From positions 1-64,000 of the forward strand of contig NZ_JOGX01000001.1 in NCBI RefSeq assembly GCF_000719555.1: 64,000 bases of DNA, read 5' to 3'. The translations under genes were made by a program, and so were the position numbers. This document shows positions 33,863-43,101 of this stretch, in pieces (within the stretch, counting starts at the first letter, position 1; each line of letters starts with the position of its first letter). The notes below the pieces were generated by a model. It was not told where the DNA came from. It worked only from the letters and a program-made list of their open reading frames with translations, and searched no databases. Source of the DNA: Streptomyces sp. NRRL F-5727 (GTDB lineage Bacteria > Actinomycetota > Actinomycetes > Streptomycetales > Streptomycetaceae).

Positions 33863-34621
33863 TCAACCCGCCGGCAGCACCTCGACGCCGTTCGCCATGA
33901 GCTGCCCAACCACCGGGTCCTGCGGGGGCCTGTCCGTGATCAGCCCGCTGACGTCCTCCCAGGGCAGGACCCGGTACCGGGAAGCGGTGCCGATCTTCTC
34001 GGAGGACGCGAGGACGTAGGTGTCCGCGGCGCGAGCCGCGAGGGCGCGTTTCATCGCCGCGTCCTCCGCGTCTCCGGTGGTGAGCCCCGCCTCGGGGTGC
34101 ACGCCGGTGACGCCCAGGAGGAAGAGATCGGCGGAGACGTTCTGCGCAGCCTCGACCGCGGCCGCGCCGCAGGCGACCGCCGAGTGCTTGAACAGGCGGC
34201 CGCCGAGCATGAAGACCTCCGCCCGCGGATGCTCGAGCAGCGCGGCGGCGATCGTCGGGCTATGGGTGATCACCGTACAAGCGAGGTCTTTCCGGAGCGC
34301 GTGGACGACGGCCAGGGCGGTGGTGCCTCCGTCGAGGATCACCACGCCGCCGGGCCGCACCAGTCCGGCGGCCACCGCGGCGACCTTGCGTTTGCCGTCC
34401 GGGGCCACGGCGTGCCGGGCGCCGTAGTCTGCCACCGCCGGCGACACCGGAAGGGCGCCGCCATAGACGCGCTGACACAACCCTTCGCTCGCGAGGTCGC
34501 GAAGGTCGCGCCGCACGGTGTCCTCCGAGAGCCCCAGCTCGGCAGCGACGTCCTTGGCCACGATCTTCCCCTCGCGGGCGAGCAGGCCCAACAGGTGGTC
34601 ACGCCGTTCAGCAGCCAGCAT
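33863..34621 (-). CDS. DeoR-family transcriptional regulator
   Basis: A 252-residue sugar-phosphate-type regulator. The N-terminal winged helix reads LAAERRDHLLGLLAREGKIV, then LGLSEDTVRRDLRDLASEGL and QRVYGGALP, the standard DeoR pattern. The sensor domain follows, with G-x-x-I-L-D-G-G-T-T (VVILDGGTTALAVV), TVITHSPTIAAAL, MLGGRLFKHS and FLLGVTGVHPEAGLT. It is transcribed divergently from a small protein and Nudix operon and has a dyad in the shared region, so that operon is its likely target. Confidence 0.93.
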   Translation of the reverse strand: MLAAERRDHLLGLLAREGKIVAKDVAAELGLSEDTVRRDLRDLASEGLCQRVYGGALPVSPAVADYGARHAVAPDGKRKVAAVAAGLVRPGGVVILDGGTTALAVVHALRKDLACTVITHSPTIAAALLEHPRAEVFMLGGRLFKHSAVACGAAAVEAAQNVSADLFLLGVTGVHPEAGLTTGDAEDAAMKRALAARAADTYVLASSEKIGTASRYRVLPWEDVSGLITDRPPQDPVVGQLMANGVEVLPAG

Positions 34622-34642
34622 TCACGTTCTCTCCTGTTCTTG

Positions 34643-34656
34643 CACGTTTCTGCGTG
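34643..34656. promoter_or_regulatory. Dyad operator between deoR-type gene and the Nudix operon
   Basis: CACG-N6-CGTG (34643-34656) lies midway between the divergent starts at 34621 and 34670. A further ACGT(T) half-site at 34624 gives a repeated half-site pattern, as is common for DeoR regulators. Confidence 0.45.
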
Positions 34657-34669
34657 TAGCGTAGCGCTC

Positions 34670-34930
34670 ATGACCGCCACACCCATGCTCACCCTCGACG
34701 CCGGGCCGGATCGCTCCGGCACCGACGCCGAGCCGCACCTCTCCGGCACCGACGCCGGGCCGTACCTCTCCGGCGCCGACGACCCGTGGGCCAAGGCCGC
34801 CGGCCTCCCCCGCCCGGGAGTCGCCGCGTGGCCCGTTTTCGCCGGCCCCCTTCCCGTCATCGCGGAACGGACCGCCCTCACCGATGACCTCGCGCAGAGG
34901 CCGCCCCTCGACCAGCGGGGGGACGCGTGA
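34670..34930 (+). CDS. Small protein with internal tandem repeats, coupled to Nudix
   Basis: An 86-residue protein. It has MLTLDAGPDRSGTDAEPHLS, a repeat of about nine residues (SGTDAEPHL/SGTDAGPYL/SGADDPW) coded by 27-bp DNA repeats, then GLPRPGVAAWPVFAGPLPVI and TALTDDLAQRPPLDQ. Its TGA overlaps the GTG of the Nudix gene by 4 bases, so the two are translationally coupled. Family not recognised. Confidence 0.6.
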   Translation: MTATPMLTLDAGPDRSGTDAEPHLSGTDAGPYLSGADDPWAKAAGLPRPGVAAWPVFAGPLPVIAERTALTDDLAQRPPLDQRGDA

Positions 34931-35628
34931 AGCGCCGACCCGGTATCGACACCCCCGACCACCGCGGCCGCACCGGTCTCGACCAGGCAGGACGCGACCT
35001 CGACCGCAATCCCGACGTCGTCGTGCGCGACGTCGAACTCACCTCCACGGGCTGGCACGTCCTGCGGCGCACCACCTTCGACTACCGCCGCCGCGACGGG
35101 CGTTGGGAGACACAGCAGCGCGAGACCTACGACCGCGGCAACGGCGCCGTCGTCCTGCCCTACGACACCGCACGCGGTCGCGTCCTCCTGACCCGCCAGT
35201 TCCGCTACCCCGCCTACGTCAACGACCACCCCGACGGCATGCTCATCGAAGCCGCCGCCGGGCTGCTCGACGCGGACGACCCGGCCACCGCCATCCGTCG
35301 CGAGGCGGCCGAAGAGCTCGGCGTCGAACTCGGCCGGCTCACCCACGTCCTCGACGCCTACATGAGCCCCGGCTCCGTCACGGAACGCCTCCACTTCTTC
35401 GCCGCCGCCTACACCCCCGGCGACCGGACCGGAACCGGCGGCGGAATCGAGGAGGACGGCGAGGACATCGAGGTCATCGAAATGCCCTTCGCCGAAGCCC
35501 TCGCCATGACTGGCGACGGCCGCATCACCGACGGCAAGACCATCCTGCTGCTGCAATGGGCCGCCCTGCACGGCCCCTTCGCGACACATGCAGCAGGCAC
35601 GGACAGCACCACCGCGCCAGCCGGGTAG
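34927..35628 (+). CDS. Nudix hydrolase, NudK/ADP-ribose pyrophosphatase-like
   Basis: A 233-residue hydrolase of nucleoside-diphosphate-linked compounds. Before the Nudix box is the typical GDP-mannose/ADP-sugar pyrophosphatase lead, VLRRTTFDYRRRDGRWETQQ then LPYDTARGRVLLTRQFRYPA. The box reads GLLDADDPATAIRREAAEEL, with Asp instead of Glu at the seventh position and the metal-binding REAAEE intact. A later Glu-rich segment (EEDGEDIEVIEMPF) is characteristic of the subgroup. It is coupled to the upstream small gene and probably controlled by the divergent DeoR protein. Confidence 0.88.
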   Translation: MKRRPGIDTPDHRGRTGLDQAGRDLDRNPDVVVRDVELTSTGWHVLRRTTFDYRRRDGRWETQQRETYDRGNGAVVLPYDTARGRVLLTRQFRYPAYVNDHPDGMLIEAAAGLLDADDPATAIRREAAEELGVELGRLTHVLDAYMSPGSVTERLHFFAAAYTPGDRTGTGGGIEEDGEDIEVIEMPFAEALAMTGDGRITDGKTILLLQWAALHGPFATHAAGTDSTTAPAG

Positions 35629-36347
35629 TCGTCGGCGGGGATTCTCGGGGGGCGGCATTTGGTGTCGGTGTCTGGCGCTGGCGTGGCGTCTGCCGCTGGC
35701 GTCAGAGGACGTCTCGACGCCGTCGCCCAGGCCGAGGCCGAGGGGGAGGCCGAGACGGCGATCGTCGGCCAGAACGACGACTGTCCGGCCTGGGGCCGAG
35801 CTGACCAACAGCCGCATTCGCGTCCTTCTACAGCGAGGCGCTCTGCTTCTCCTTCCCCAGCGGACACGACCTATGGCGAGATGCCGCCGGCAACGCAACC
35901 GAACCGCGGCCGGCGACGCGTCGCCCCCCCTCCCCCGCAATCCCGCTCCCGCTGGCACGGCGGCATGGGCAGCGGCCTGCTCGATGCCGGGGACGGCGCC
36001 ACTGACCGCTGCCTCGAATCGGACCTCGCCGAGCTCGCCGACCGCGACATCGCCGGGGCCCGCCGATCTCGCCGCCGAAGCAGCACCCAGCCCCCGTGAC
36101 GTACAGGGGCGGCGTCCTGCCCTCTGCTTGTGATCACGGGGTTCCAGGCGGCGAGGCCGCATCCCGAGTCGCCACGCCATCGGATGACACGGCTCGGCCG
36201 GACGAGTGACAGCGGGCGCCGCAAGCCGCTGCTGGATGAGCCGGTGCTCCAAGATCAGTGCCGCCGCCGTCTCCGACGGCAACGGCCCGCCACCGCGTCT
36301 GTGCCGTGTGATCGGATCGACCACGGCTGTTCGAGGAGTCTCACCCC
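35629..36347. other. Region without a recognisable gene
   Basis: Coding-like scraps occur, for example AFYSEALCFSFPSGHDLWRD on the plus strand near 35820-35910, but they cannot be extended or assigned. The last 30 bases hold the GAGGAG ribosome-binding site of the next gene. Confidence 0.4.
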
Positions 36348-36869
36348 ATGCGTTCACGCGTCATCGCCGTCACGGCCGCCGCGCTCGCTGCCACCGCGGC
36401 ACTCGCGCAACCCGCCCACTCAGCCCCGCTAGTCGACGGGGTGTACCGGTTCGCAGCTCTCACGGACGGCAAGTGTCTGGTCTGGCCCAAGACGCACGCG
36501 AGTATGGGCGTGGTGTCGCTGGGCGAGTGCGCGGAGACCGCGTCCACCTCGGCGAACTGGCAGGTGCTGCGCCGCCCCGACGGAATGATGGAAGTCTCCC
36601 CGCCGGGCTCCAACCCACGCACTTGCCTGATGGTGACATCGCAGCACAGCGTGTCGGTCTCCAGCTGCGGTGACAGGCACGCCGAGTGGACCGTCTCCTA
36701 CGGCTCCGCCGGACCCGACAGCGTGGTGTGGGCCGACATCGAGCACACACCCGGCGATTTCTCCCCCTCCTACGGGAAGATCGTCGACGATCCCGGCGTG
36801 ACCGGCCGGATCGTGGTCAGGCAGGCCCCCATCGAACCGCACTACTGGGCATTGCAGCCGGCCGGATAG
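36348..36869 (+). CDS. Secreted protein, possibly beta-trefoil-like
   Basis: A 173-residue exported protein. A Sec signal peptide (MRSRVIAVTAAALAATAALA, cleavage after AHS) precedes a mature domain with GVYRFAALTDGKCLVWPK, SANWQVLRRPDGMMEVSPPG, TCLMVTSQHSVSVSSCGDRH and a final HYWALQPAG. Repeated W-Q-V/W-T-V-like strands and Cys pairs suggest a ricin-type or serpin-inhibitor-like beta-trefoil, but the Q-x-W motifs are not clear. ATG follows GAGGAG. Confidence 0.72.
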   Translation: MRSRVIAVTAAALAATAALAQPAHSAPLVDGVYRFAALTDGKCLVWPKTHASMGVVSLGECAETASTSANWQVLRRPDGMMEVSPPGSNPRTCLMVTSQHSVSVSSCGDRHAEWTVSYGSAGPDSVVWADIEHTPGDFSPSYGKIVDDPGVTGRIVVRQAPIEPHYWALQPAG

Positions 36870-37185
36870 GAATCGCCGGGCCGATCGCGACCTTTGATCC
36901 ACGGTGCCCGTGCCACCTCGGACCGCAGGCGGCGCTGCACTCGCTACGCCGCCTGGGCTGGGGCCTCCGGTTGCTGGCCTGCGCCGACCGGAGCGGCGCC
37001 GAAACGCGTCGGGGAGCGGTACCGGACCGGGACGGCACTGCCGGCGGACGACCCGGCCCCGACACCCATACCCGGCCTCGCCGTCAGAACCGCTGCGTCC
37101 TGCTGGTCACCTTCTGCGACGGTGACGGTGACGAGCTTCCTTACCGCCGCCTGCCCCGCCACGAGGCCGCTTAAGCCGTCGCTTC
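36870..37185. other. Region without a recognisable gene
   Basis: Lies between convergent genes. A plus-strand scrap (CVLLVTFCDGDGDELPYRRL) near 37095-37155 looks protein-like but has no start or partner. Probably relic DNA. Confidence 0.35.
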
Positions 37186-37782
37186 TTATGGCTGAGGTGC
37201 GGGGTGGACAGTTTCAGGGAAGCCCAGCTCGTCCAGCAGCGCGTCGAACAGCTCCTCCACGAAGGTCTCCTGTGTCCGCAGCAGTTCCTCGATCCGAGGC
37301 TGCTGCGCCGCGGTTTGGACACCAGCTGCTGAGGCCCACATGAGAGCGCCTTCGGCATCGGTCGGCACCTCCGCATCGAGCTCTGCACGCTTGTGTCCGA
37401 TGGCCTCTTCGAACTCCGGGGTGGCCATCCATACGCTGACGTCGTCCACGTCCCCGGGTTCCTCGACGAGGAGAGCAGCGGCGTGGTCCAGGTTGAGCCA
37501 TGTCTGCCAGCGCTGCCCGTTGGTGTCCAGGCCGGTCACCAGGGCGATGCTGCTGTCGGAGACGTCGGCGACGCAAGCCGGTGCTCCGGTCCATTCGACC
37601 AAGGTGGGCAGGTGCTCGTCCTCCCAGATGCCTTGTTCCAACTGCAGGGTCTGCCAGCCGCCCGGTCGCGGCTGCCACTCGTGCACATCGCCCCCCAGCC
37701 CTAGACCGGTGCTGCCGAACAGGGGTGCTTCCAGCAGTGGGCGCTCGCTACGCGCAAAGACCAGATGACCGGAAAAGCCCAT
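37186..37782 (-). CDS. Conserved hypothetical protein
   Basis: A 198-residue cytosolic protein starting MGFSGHLVFARSERPLLEAP. Further features are WQTLQLEQGIWEDEHLPTLV, VADVSDSSIALVTGLDTNGQ and a C-terminal helical segment LLRTQETFVEELFDALLDEL. GGAGG precedes the ATG. Proteins of this type are common hypothetical proteins in Streptomyces; I know no function. It is followed by relic DNA on both sides. Confidence 0.75.
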   Translation of the reverse strand: MGFSGHLVFARSERPLLEAPLFGSTGLGLGGDVHEWQPRPGGWQTLQLEQGIWEDEHLPTLVEWTGAPACVADVSDSSIALVTGLDTNGQRWQTWLNLDHAAALLVEEPGDVDDVSVWMATPEFEEAIGHKRAELDAEVPTDAEGALMWASAAGVQTAAQQPRIEELLRTQETFVEELFDALLDELGFPETVHPAPQP

Positions 37783-37867
37783 GGAACCTCCTCGTCGAAT
37801 CCCAGCGCACCCTACGAGCTGTCACTGACACCACCGGGGCCGGCCGTCTGTCTCCCGACCGACCGGC

Positions 37868-38297
37868 TCACCGGATCCACCGGGGGTAGCCGATGAGGAC
37901 TGCGGCTATGCCGACGAAGGCAAGGAAGTGTTCAGCCTTGCGCTTGTACCGCTGGTGACCTCGCACAAGCGGTTCCAAGCCCAGCCTGTCATGCAAGTTC
38001 GCGCCAGAGATGGCCAGGGACAGCGGCAGCCCGGTACGGTCACAGATCAGGTGGATCTTCGATCCCAACTTGCCCGTGCAGCTTGACGTTGCCACGAAGA
38101 TGATCGCCGGCAGAGCCTCACGGTCACCCGCCCGACGCCGACCACCACCCTGCGGACGCGTGACCACCGTCGGCGGGACCACCCGCCTGGACAACACCCA
38201 CAACTCGTCCGGCACCAGCCGCTCACCGAGATCCGGCTGCACGGATCAACGAACGCTCACGCCAAAAGAAGCGACGTCTAAAAGAGCGTTTTGTCCC
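37868..38297 (-). pseudogene. IS5-family transposase with large internal deletion
   Basis: The frame gives QPDLGERLVPDELWVL, then GKLGSKIHLICDRTGLPLSL and AISGANLHDRLGLEPLVRG, and jumps to RYKRKAEHFLAFVGIAAVLI. The segment normally between LVRG and RYERKAEHF (about 70 residues with the second Asp and the Glu) is missing. Its gene-start side ends at 38297 with the IS end GGGACAAAACGCTCTTT on the minus strand, repeated inversely at 45040-45056. Confidence 0.7.
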
Positions 38298-38303
38298 AGC
38301 GGG
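38276..38303. repeat. IS end, inverted partner of 45033-45061
   Basis: On the minus strand GGGACAAAACGCTCTTT (38281-38297) with a CCCCGC lead and an AGAC tail. The same 17 bases occur on the plus strand at 45040-45056. The two point away from each other around a 6.7-kb region. Confidence 0.7.
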
Positions 38304-38392
38304 GGTGTTTGGTATCGCCGGGTTGTTTGAGGAGTTCCGCAGGTGCGGTGGGTGTGACGGTCGATGTCAGCGTCGGGTGAGAGGATCACGGG

Positions 38393-38815
38393 ATGCCTCT
38401 GCCTCAGCCTGATGATCTGACCTCGCTGGTACTGCGTACCGACTTCGCTGACGACGGAGCTTGGGACGCGGTTCGAGCTGCGCTCGACGCGGCCGATGAG
38501 TACCCCCACGCCACATATGGCAGCGAGCTTCGCTTCGCCGACGCGGAGGTCCGGGCATTGGTGGATGAAGAGGCTGCCGCGGATGAAGAAGCGCAGATCG
38601 TCCATGTCTTTCTGGCGGACGCGGCCACGATGAAGGATCCGGATCACTCGCTCCTGGCCGTGGATCTCTCGGACGAGCCTGGGCGGACGTTCAGGCTCCC
38701 TACGCGGTGGTTTCCTGATGTCTCGGCCAACCTCAGCATCGCCAACATGGACTTTGCGGAGTTCGCCGACGCTGCTGACGGATCAGGGACCTTCCGCGGC
38801 TTTGACGAGGGCTGA
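38393..38815 (+). CDS. DUF6924 family protein
   Basis: A 140-residue acidic protein. It shows LPQPDDLTSLVLRTDFADDG, then VDEEAAADEEAQIVHVFLAD and LLAVDLSDEPGRTFRLPTRW, ending VSANLSIANMDFAEFADAAD. The V-D-L-x-x-x-P-G-R-T-F-R-x-P and S-A-N-L-x-I-A-N-M-D-F-x-E-F-A-D signatures match DUF6924 as I recall it. Such proteins occur singly in many actinobacteria and their role is unknown. It is bordered by two IS5 relics. Confidence 0.8.
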   Translation: MPLPQPDDLTSLVLRTDFADDGAWDAVRAALDAADEYPHATYGSELRFADAEVRALVDEEAAADEEAQIVHVFLADAATMKDPDHSLLAVDLSDEPGRTFRLPTRWFPDVSANLSIANMDFAEFADAADGSGTFRGFDEG

Positions 38816-38832
38816 CCCTCTATCCGGGTGAG

Positions 38833-39505
38833 CTATGTGCCGCGCCAGTTCAGAGTGGCTTCGCGGGTGAGGCGGCGGCTCATCAGGTCGATCATGGCAA
38901 GGCGGATCATGGCTTCGGAGCGGTGGGGGTGGGTTTCGTAGTCGCGGGCGAGGCGGCGGTGATGCTTGAGCCAGCCGAAGGTCCGCTCGACGACCCAGCG
39001 TCGCGGAATCACCTTGAAGCCCTTCTGGGCGGGGTCGCGGCGGGTGACTTCGACGTCGATGCCGAGGCGGGCGCCGTGGTCGATGACCTTGGTGCGGTAG
39101 CCGGAGTCGGCCCATGCCTTCGTGACACGCGGGTGGTCTGCGGCGATGCTTGAGAGAACCTGAATGCCGCCTACGTTGTCGGAGACGCTGGCGGCGGTGA
39201 CGTCGATGCCCTGGCCGGCGGCCGGGACGTTCGCAGAGGTCTTGACGCTCTGGGCGTCCAGCACACAGGCGCTCGGCTCGGCGTCGCGGCCTTCGGCTTC
39301 CCGGACCAGGCGCCGCAGGAGACCGTTGAGCCGGTCGAAGACCGCATCCTTCTGCCAGGCGGCGAAGTATCCGTAAACCGTCTCCCACGGAGCGAAGTCG
39401 TGTGGCAGATACCTCCACGGGATCCCGGTCCGGTCGACGTAGAGGATGGCGTCCATGATCCGGCGCAGATCGTGTTCGGGCGGCCGCCCGATGTCCAGGC
39501 CCTTC
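38833..39505 (-). pseudogene. IS5-family transposase, 5'-truncated with in-frame core deletion
   Basis: The C-terminal end is intact (GFKVIPRRWVVERTFGWLKH, then ATLNWRGT), as is the middle (AILYVDRTGIPWRYLPHDFA). After SVKTSANVPAAGQGID the sequence jumps to VTAASVSDNVGG. In relatives a segment of about 22 residues (with RKRHIGVDTLGLLL) lies between. The N-terminus stops at GLDIGRPPEHDLRRIM where it meets an IS21 remnant. No activity is expected. Confidence 0.75.
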
Positions 39506-39536
39506 CCCCTTCGTTGGGCCCGCCAGGCTGTCAGGC

Positions 39537-40493
39537 ATGGGCATTCCGAAGGTCTACTCGTTCCACATGACGCTGTCGTACTCGCGCGACCCGTTCTGCT
39601 GCTTCACCACCAGCCAGGACCTGCAGAGCTTCTTCGACTGCCACCGCCGGGCCTTCGCCCACTTCGGCGGCGTCCCGATGGCGATCGTCTACGACCGGAC
39701 CAAGACCGTTGTCCGACGCCACGTTGCTCCGGGCGAGGCCGTTCCGCTGCATCCGGAGGCGGTGGGCTTCGCCGGCCACTACGACTTCGACATCGACGTC
39801 CTGGCGGCCTACCGGCCCACGGGCAAGGGCCGGGTGGAGCGGCAGGTCCTCATCGTCCGCGACCACGTTCTGTCCGGTCGGTCCTTTTCGTCCATCGAGG
39901 AGATGGACGCCGCCTTCGCCACCTGGGTCCCGCAGCGGCGGGCCCAGGCTCACAGGACTCACCAGCAGATCATCGGAGAGCGTGCGGCCCGTGACCACGC
40001 GGCCCTCAAGCCTCTGCCGCCGACTCCGTATCTGGTGGCCGAGCGGCATCTGCGGCCGGTCGGTAAGGACTGCCTGGTCGCCTTCGGCGGCAACTTCTAC
40101 TCGGTGCCGGCCCGCAAGGTCCGCTCCCGGCAGCTGGTCGAGATCAGGGCCACGAAGTCCCAGGTCATGCTCCATTCGACAGCCCCCGACAAAGATGGAG
40201 AGAGCCTGCTGGCGATCCACCCGCGGGCGGTGGGCCGCGGAGTCCGCGTCGTCGACGAGACCCACTGGGACGGCCTGCCGACGGGCAAGGGACGCCGAAC
40301 CACCACCGGCGACATCCCGGCCCAGCCCCGGCGCGAACCGCCGCCAGGACGGGAGACCGGACCGCTGGAAACCTTGCTGAGCCGGGCCGCCGTCACACGG
40401 ATCGAGGTCGGTCGCCGACCGCTGTCGGTCTATGACGAGCTGACCGGCACCCGCCCCTTCACCACCCACCCGAGCACAGGGGAAACGTCGTGA
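39537..40493 (+). pseudogene. istA: IS21-family transposase IstA, N-terminally truncated
   Basis: The frame opens within the integrase core (YSFHMTLSYSRDPFCCFTTS), then FGGVPMAIVYDRTKTVV and a long C-terminal part (GKDCLVAFGGNFYSVPARKV). The HTH and the first catalytic Asp, normally about 100-150 residues upstream, are missing at the junction with the IS5 relic near 39510. The helper gene istB follows with a 4-base overlap, as in intact IS21 elements. Confidence 0.8.
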
Positions 40494-41260
40494 GCGAGCT
40501 GACCGGCAACCGCATCCGCACCACGGCCAGCAAGCTCGGCCTGCCCCACCTCGCGGAAACCATCAACGAGTACACCCGCCGGGCCGACGAGGCGAAGATG
40601 GGCTACCTCGACTTCCTCGACCTGGTGCTGTCCGAAGAACTCGCCGTCCGCGACGACCGCCGCTTCCGCCAGGGCCTGCGACTGTCGAAACTGCCGCACC
40701 ACAAGACCCTGGACGAATACGACTTCTCCTTCCAGCCCGAGCTCGACCCGCGCAAGGTCAAGGACCTCGCCACCCTCTCATTCGTCGAGGCCAAGGCCAA
40801 CGCCGCCCTGCTCGGGCCGCCCGGGGTCGGCAAGACACACATCGCCGTCGCCCTCGCCGTCGCGGCCTGCCGGGCCGGCTACTCGATCTACTTCACCAGC
40901 CTCGACGACATGGTCCGCAACCTCAAAACCGCCGAGGAGACCGGCCGTCTGACCAGCAAGCTCGGCACCTACTTGCGGCCCAGCGTCCTCGTGGTCGACG
41001 AAGTCGGCTACCAGCCCCTCGAACGCGCCGAGGCGAACCTGGTCTTCCAGGTCATCTCCAAGCGCTACGAGAAGGGCTCCATCATCCTGACCTCGAACAA
41101 GACCTTCAGCGAGTGGGGCCAGGTGTTCGGCGACGAGGTCCTGGCCACCGCCATCCTCGACCGACTCCTCCACCACTGCGACGTCATCTCCATCAACGAC
41201 CCCAGCTACCGGCTGAAGAACCGCCTCATGGCCATCGAGCGAGACAACGACGTCGCCTGA
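40490..41260 (+). CDS. istB: IS21-family ATPase IstB
   Basis: A 256-residue AAA+ helper of IS21 transposition. It has a Walker A GPPGVGKTH and Walker B VLVVDEVGY, preceded by the family N-terminus (LPHLAETINEYTRRADEAKM) and followed by the sensor region (SIILTSNKTFSEWGQVFGDE, LHHCDVISINDPSYRLK). The GTG overlaps the istA TGA. The protein looks complete, but its partner IstA is truncated, so the element should not move by itself. Confidence 0.92.
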   Translation: MSELTGNRIRTTASKLGLPHLAETINEYTRRADEAKMGYLDFLDLVLSEELAVRDDRRFRQGLRLSKLPHHKTLDEYDFSFQPELDPRKVKDLATLSFVEAKANAALLGPPGVGKTHIAVALAVAACRAGYSIYFTSLDDMVRNLKTAEETGRLTSKLGTYLRPSVLVVDEVGYQPLERAEANLVFQVISKRYEKGSIILTSNKTFSEWGQVFGDEVLATAILDRLLHHCDVISINDPSYRLKNRLMAIERDNDVA

Positions 41261-41273
41261 AGAGATCCCGTCA

Positions 41274-41588
41274 TCAGACGGGTCGCATCACCTGGGCCAG
41301 GCCCTCCGCGGTGTCCTTCACCTCTGGCGGAGGCCCCGGGTTACCCCGATACGTCACACCACCGATGGTGACCTCACCCGTCGCTTCGGCCAGCGGCCGA
41401 TGTTCCGTCCGACCGTCAGCCGGCCCGCCGACGAAGGTCACCAGGACAGTGATCGAATTCGGGTCCATCGAAGCCGTCGCCTCCACACGCTCTACTTCAC
41501 TCGGGGCCGCAGCACCGTCACCGGAACCACCACATCCCACGAGCGCAACCAGCAGGCCAACACAGCCCACCATTCTTCGGATCTGCAT
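41274..41588 (-). CDS. Small putative lipoprotein
   Basis: A 104-residue protein with a lipoprotein signal: MQIRRM, hydrophobic VGCVGLLVALVG, lipobox LVGC followed by GGSGDG. The mature part is about 85 residues and reads VTFVGGPADGRTEHRPLAEA. ATG 41588 has AGGA about 10 bases upstream. Family not recognised. It is convergent with istB, only 13 bases apart. Confidence 0.7.
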   Translation of the reverse strand: MQIRRMVGCVGLLVALVGCGGSGDGAAAPSEVERVEATASMDPNSITVLVTFVGGPADGRTEHRPLAEATGEVTIGGVTYRGNPGPPPEVKDTAEGLAQVMRPV

Positions 41589-41714
41589 CCACGCATCCTG
41601 CCAGGGCCAGGTCAGACGGCCTACACCAGAGACGATCTTGTGACCTCCGCACAGTCCAGACCTCTAACTCGCGCCATCAACTGGGGACGTTCATCCGTAC
41701 GCAACTGGGGAACT

Positions 41715-42003
41715 GAGGCCGTACTCCGACACCTGGCGCCGACTGCGGGACTGGACCGAGGCCGGCGTCTGGCCACGCCTGCACACCGCCCTGTTGACCG
41801 AGCTTCGTCGCGCCAGCCTGCTGGACCTGGACGACTGCTCCGTGGACCGATCGCACGTCCGGGCGCTCAAGGAGGGAACACGTCGGACCCTCGACCGTCG
41901 ATCAGGCCCGCTATGGCTCGAAGCACCAACTGATCGTCGAACGCCACGGAACCCCGCTCGCCGTCACGCTCACCGGCGACAACCGGCATGACGCCACCCA
42001 GTG
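41715..42003 (+). pseudogene. IS5-family transposase, first half, interrupted
   Basis: The frames give WRRLRDWTEAGVWPRLHTAL, then LLDLDDCSVDRSHVRALKEG, and after a shift HVGPSTVDQARYGSKHQLIV and LAVTLTGDNRHDATQ. The first catalytic Asp (CSVDRSHV) is present. Sequence then changes to another mobile unit. The matching C-terminal part resumes at 43998. Confidence 0.7.
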
Positions 42004-42094
42004 AGCCTTTTCCAACCTGCTTCTGTGTCCGATAGTTGGGCTGACAACGTGGTGAAGCCCCTGATAGACGGGTTCACGACCAAGATTCCCTCGG

Positions 42095-42832
42095 GTGTCC
42101 AGCTCTGCCCTGCGCTTCCTGTCCACCGAGCTCCGCCGACGCCGTGAGGAGATCGGCACCCGCTGGCGGCGGCTGACTCCGGGCCGACAGGCCCTGCTTA
42201 CCCTCGCCCATCTCCGCAACGGCCACCCGTATGCCCAGCTCGCGGCTGGGTTCGGTATCGGGACCACGACCGCCTATCGGTACATTGCCGAGGCGGTGGA
42301 GGTCCTGGCAGCTCTCGCACCGAGCCTTGCAGGGGCGGCACGCACGGCATCGGCGAAAGCGTTCGTCCTGCTGGACGGGACCCTGCTGCCGACCGATCGC
42401 ATCGCCGCGGACCGACCCTTTTACTCCGGCAAGCACAAGAAGCACGGGATGAACGTGCAGATCCTTGCCGATCCGGCCGGCCGACTGCTGTGGGCCTCAC
42501 CGGCCCTGCCCGGTGCGATCCATGACTTCTGGGCCGCTCGTCAGCACGGCATCGTCGATGTCCTCACCGATGCCGGCATCACGTGTTGGGCGGACAAGGG
42601 CTACCGAGGGGCGGGAGGCACGCTCCGCGTCCCATACTGGGGCCGCTGGGAGAACCTCTCCACAAATCAGCAGGCCGTCAACCGGTCCCACGCGAAAATC
42701 CGAGCCCTCGTCGAGCAGGCGATCGCCACGCTCAAGTCCTGGCGAGTCCTGCGCAAGCTCCGCTGCTCAACCACCCGCATCACCAGCCTCGTCCGTGCCG
42801 TACTCACCCTGCATCTGGCCAGCTCAAGCTGA
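42095..42832 (+). CDS. IS5-family (DDE_Tnp_4-type) transposase, apparently intact
   Basis: A 245-residue transposase. It has an N-terminal HTH (TPGRQALLTLAHLRNGHPYA, then GIGTTTAYRYIAEAVEVL), the first Asp in VLLDGTLLPTDR, the second Asp in ITCWADKGYRGAG and the Glu region in KIRALVEQAIATLKSWRVLR, ending LHLASSS. GTG 42095 is the only start consistent with the HTH. No frameshift is visible, so this may be one of the few functional transposases in the window. Confidence 0.85.
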   Translation: MSSSALRFLSTELRRRREEIGTRWRRLTPGRQALLTLAHLRNGHPYAQLAAGFGIGTTTAYRYIAEAVEVLAALAPSLAGAARTASAKAFVLLDGTLLPTDRIAADRPFYSGKHKKHGMNVQILADPAGRLLWASPALPGAIHDFWAARQHGIVDVLTDAGITCWADKGYRGAGGTLRVPYWGRWENLSTNQQAVNRSHAKIRALVEQAIATLKSWRVLRKLRCSTTRITSLVRAVLTLHLASSS

Positions 42833-43101
42833 AGATGGATGGCTGTGCCTAAGGCGCTCCGCGGTGAACGCGCGCTTGCCGGCCTCGGTTCCCATCGTGG
42901 CCGACGGGGGCCGATGGAGTGGGGACTTGCGTCGGTGCGTCGTGCCGCGGTTTCCACGAAATCTGGTGGAGTCTCAGCGGCCGGAAGTGGTTGGGTCCTG
43001 CTCAATGCTTCGCTGACACGGCCCGGCACAGTGCGAGGCGCAAGGTCCGAATCGCAGGCGCGGTCTAGCCCGTGTGTCGTCGAGTGATGGAGGTTATCGC
43101 G

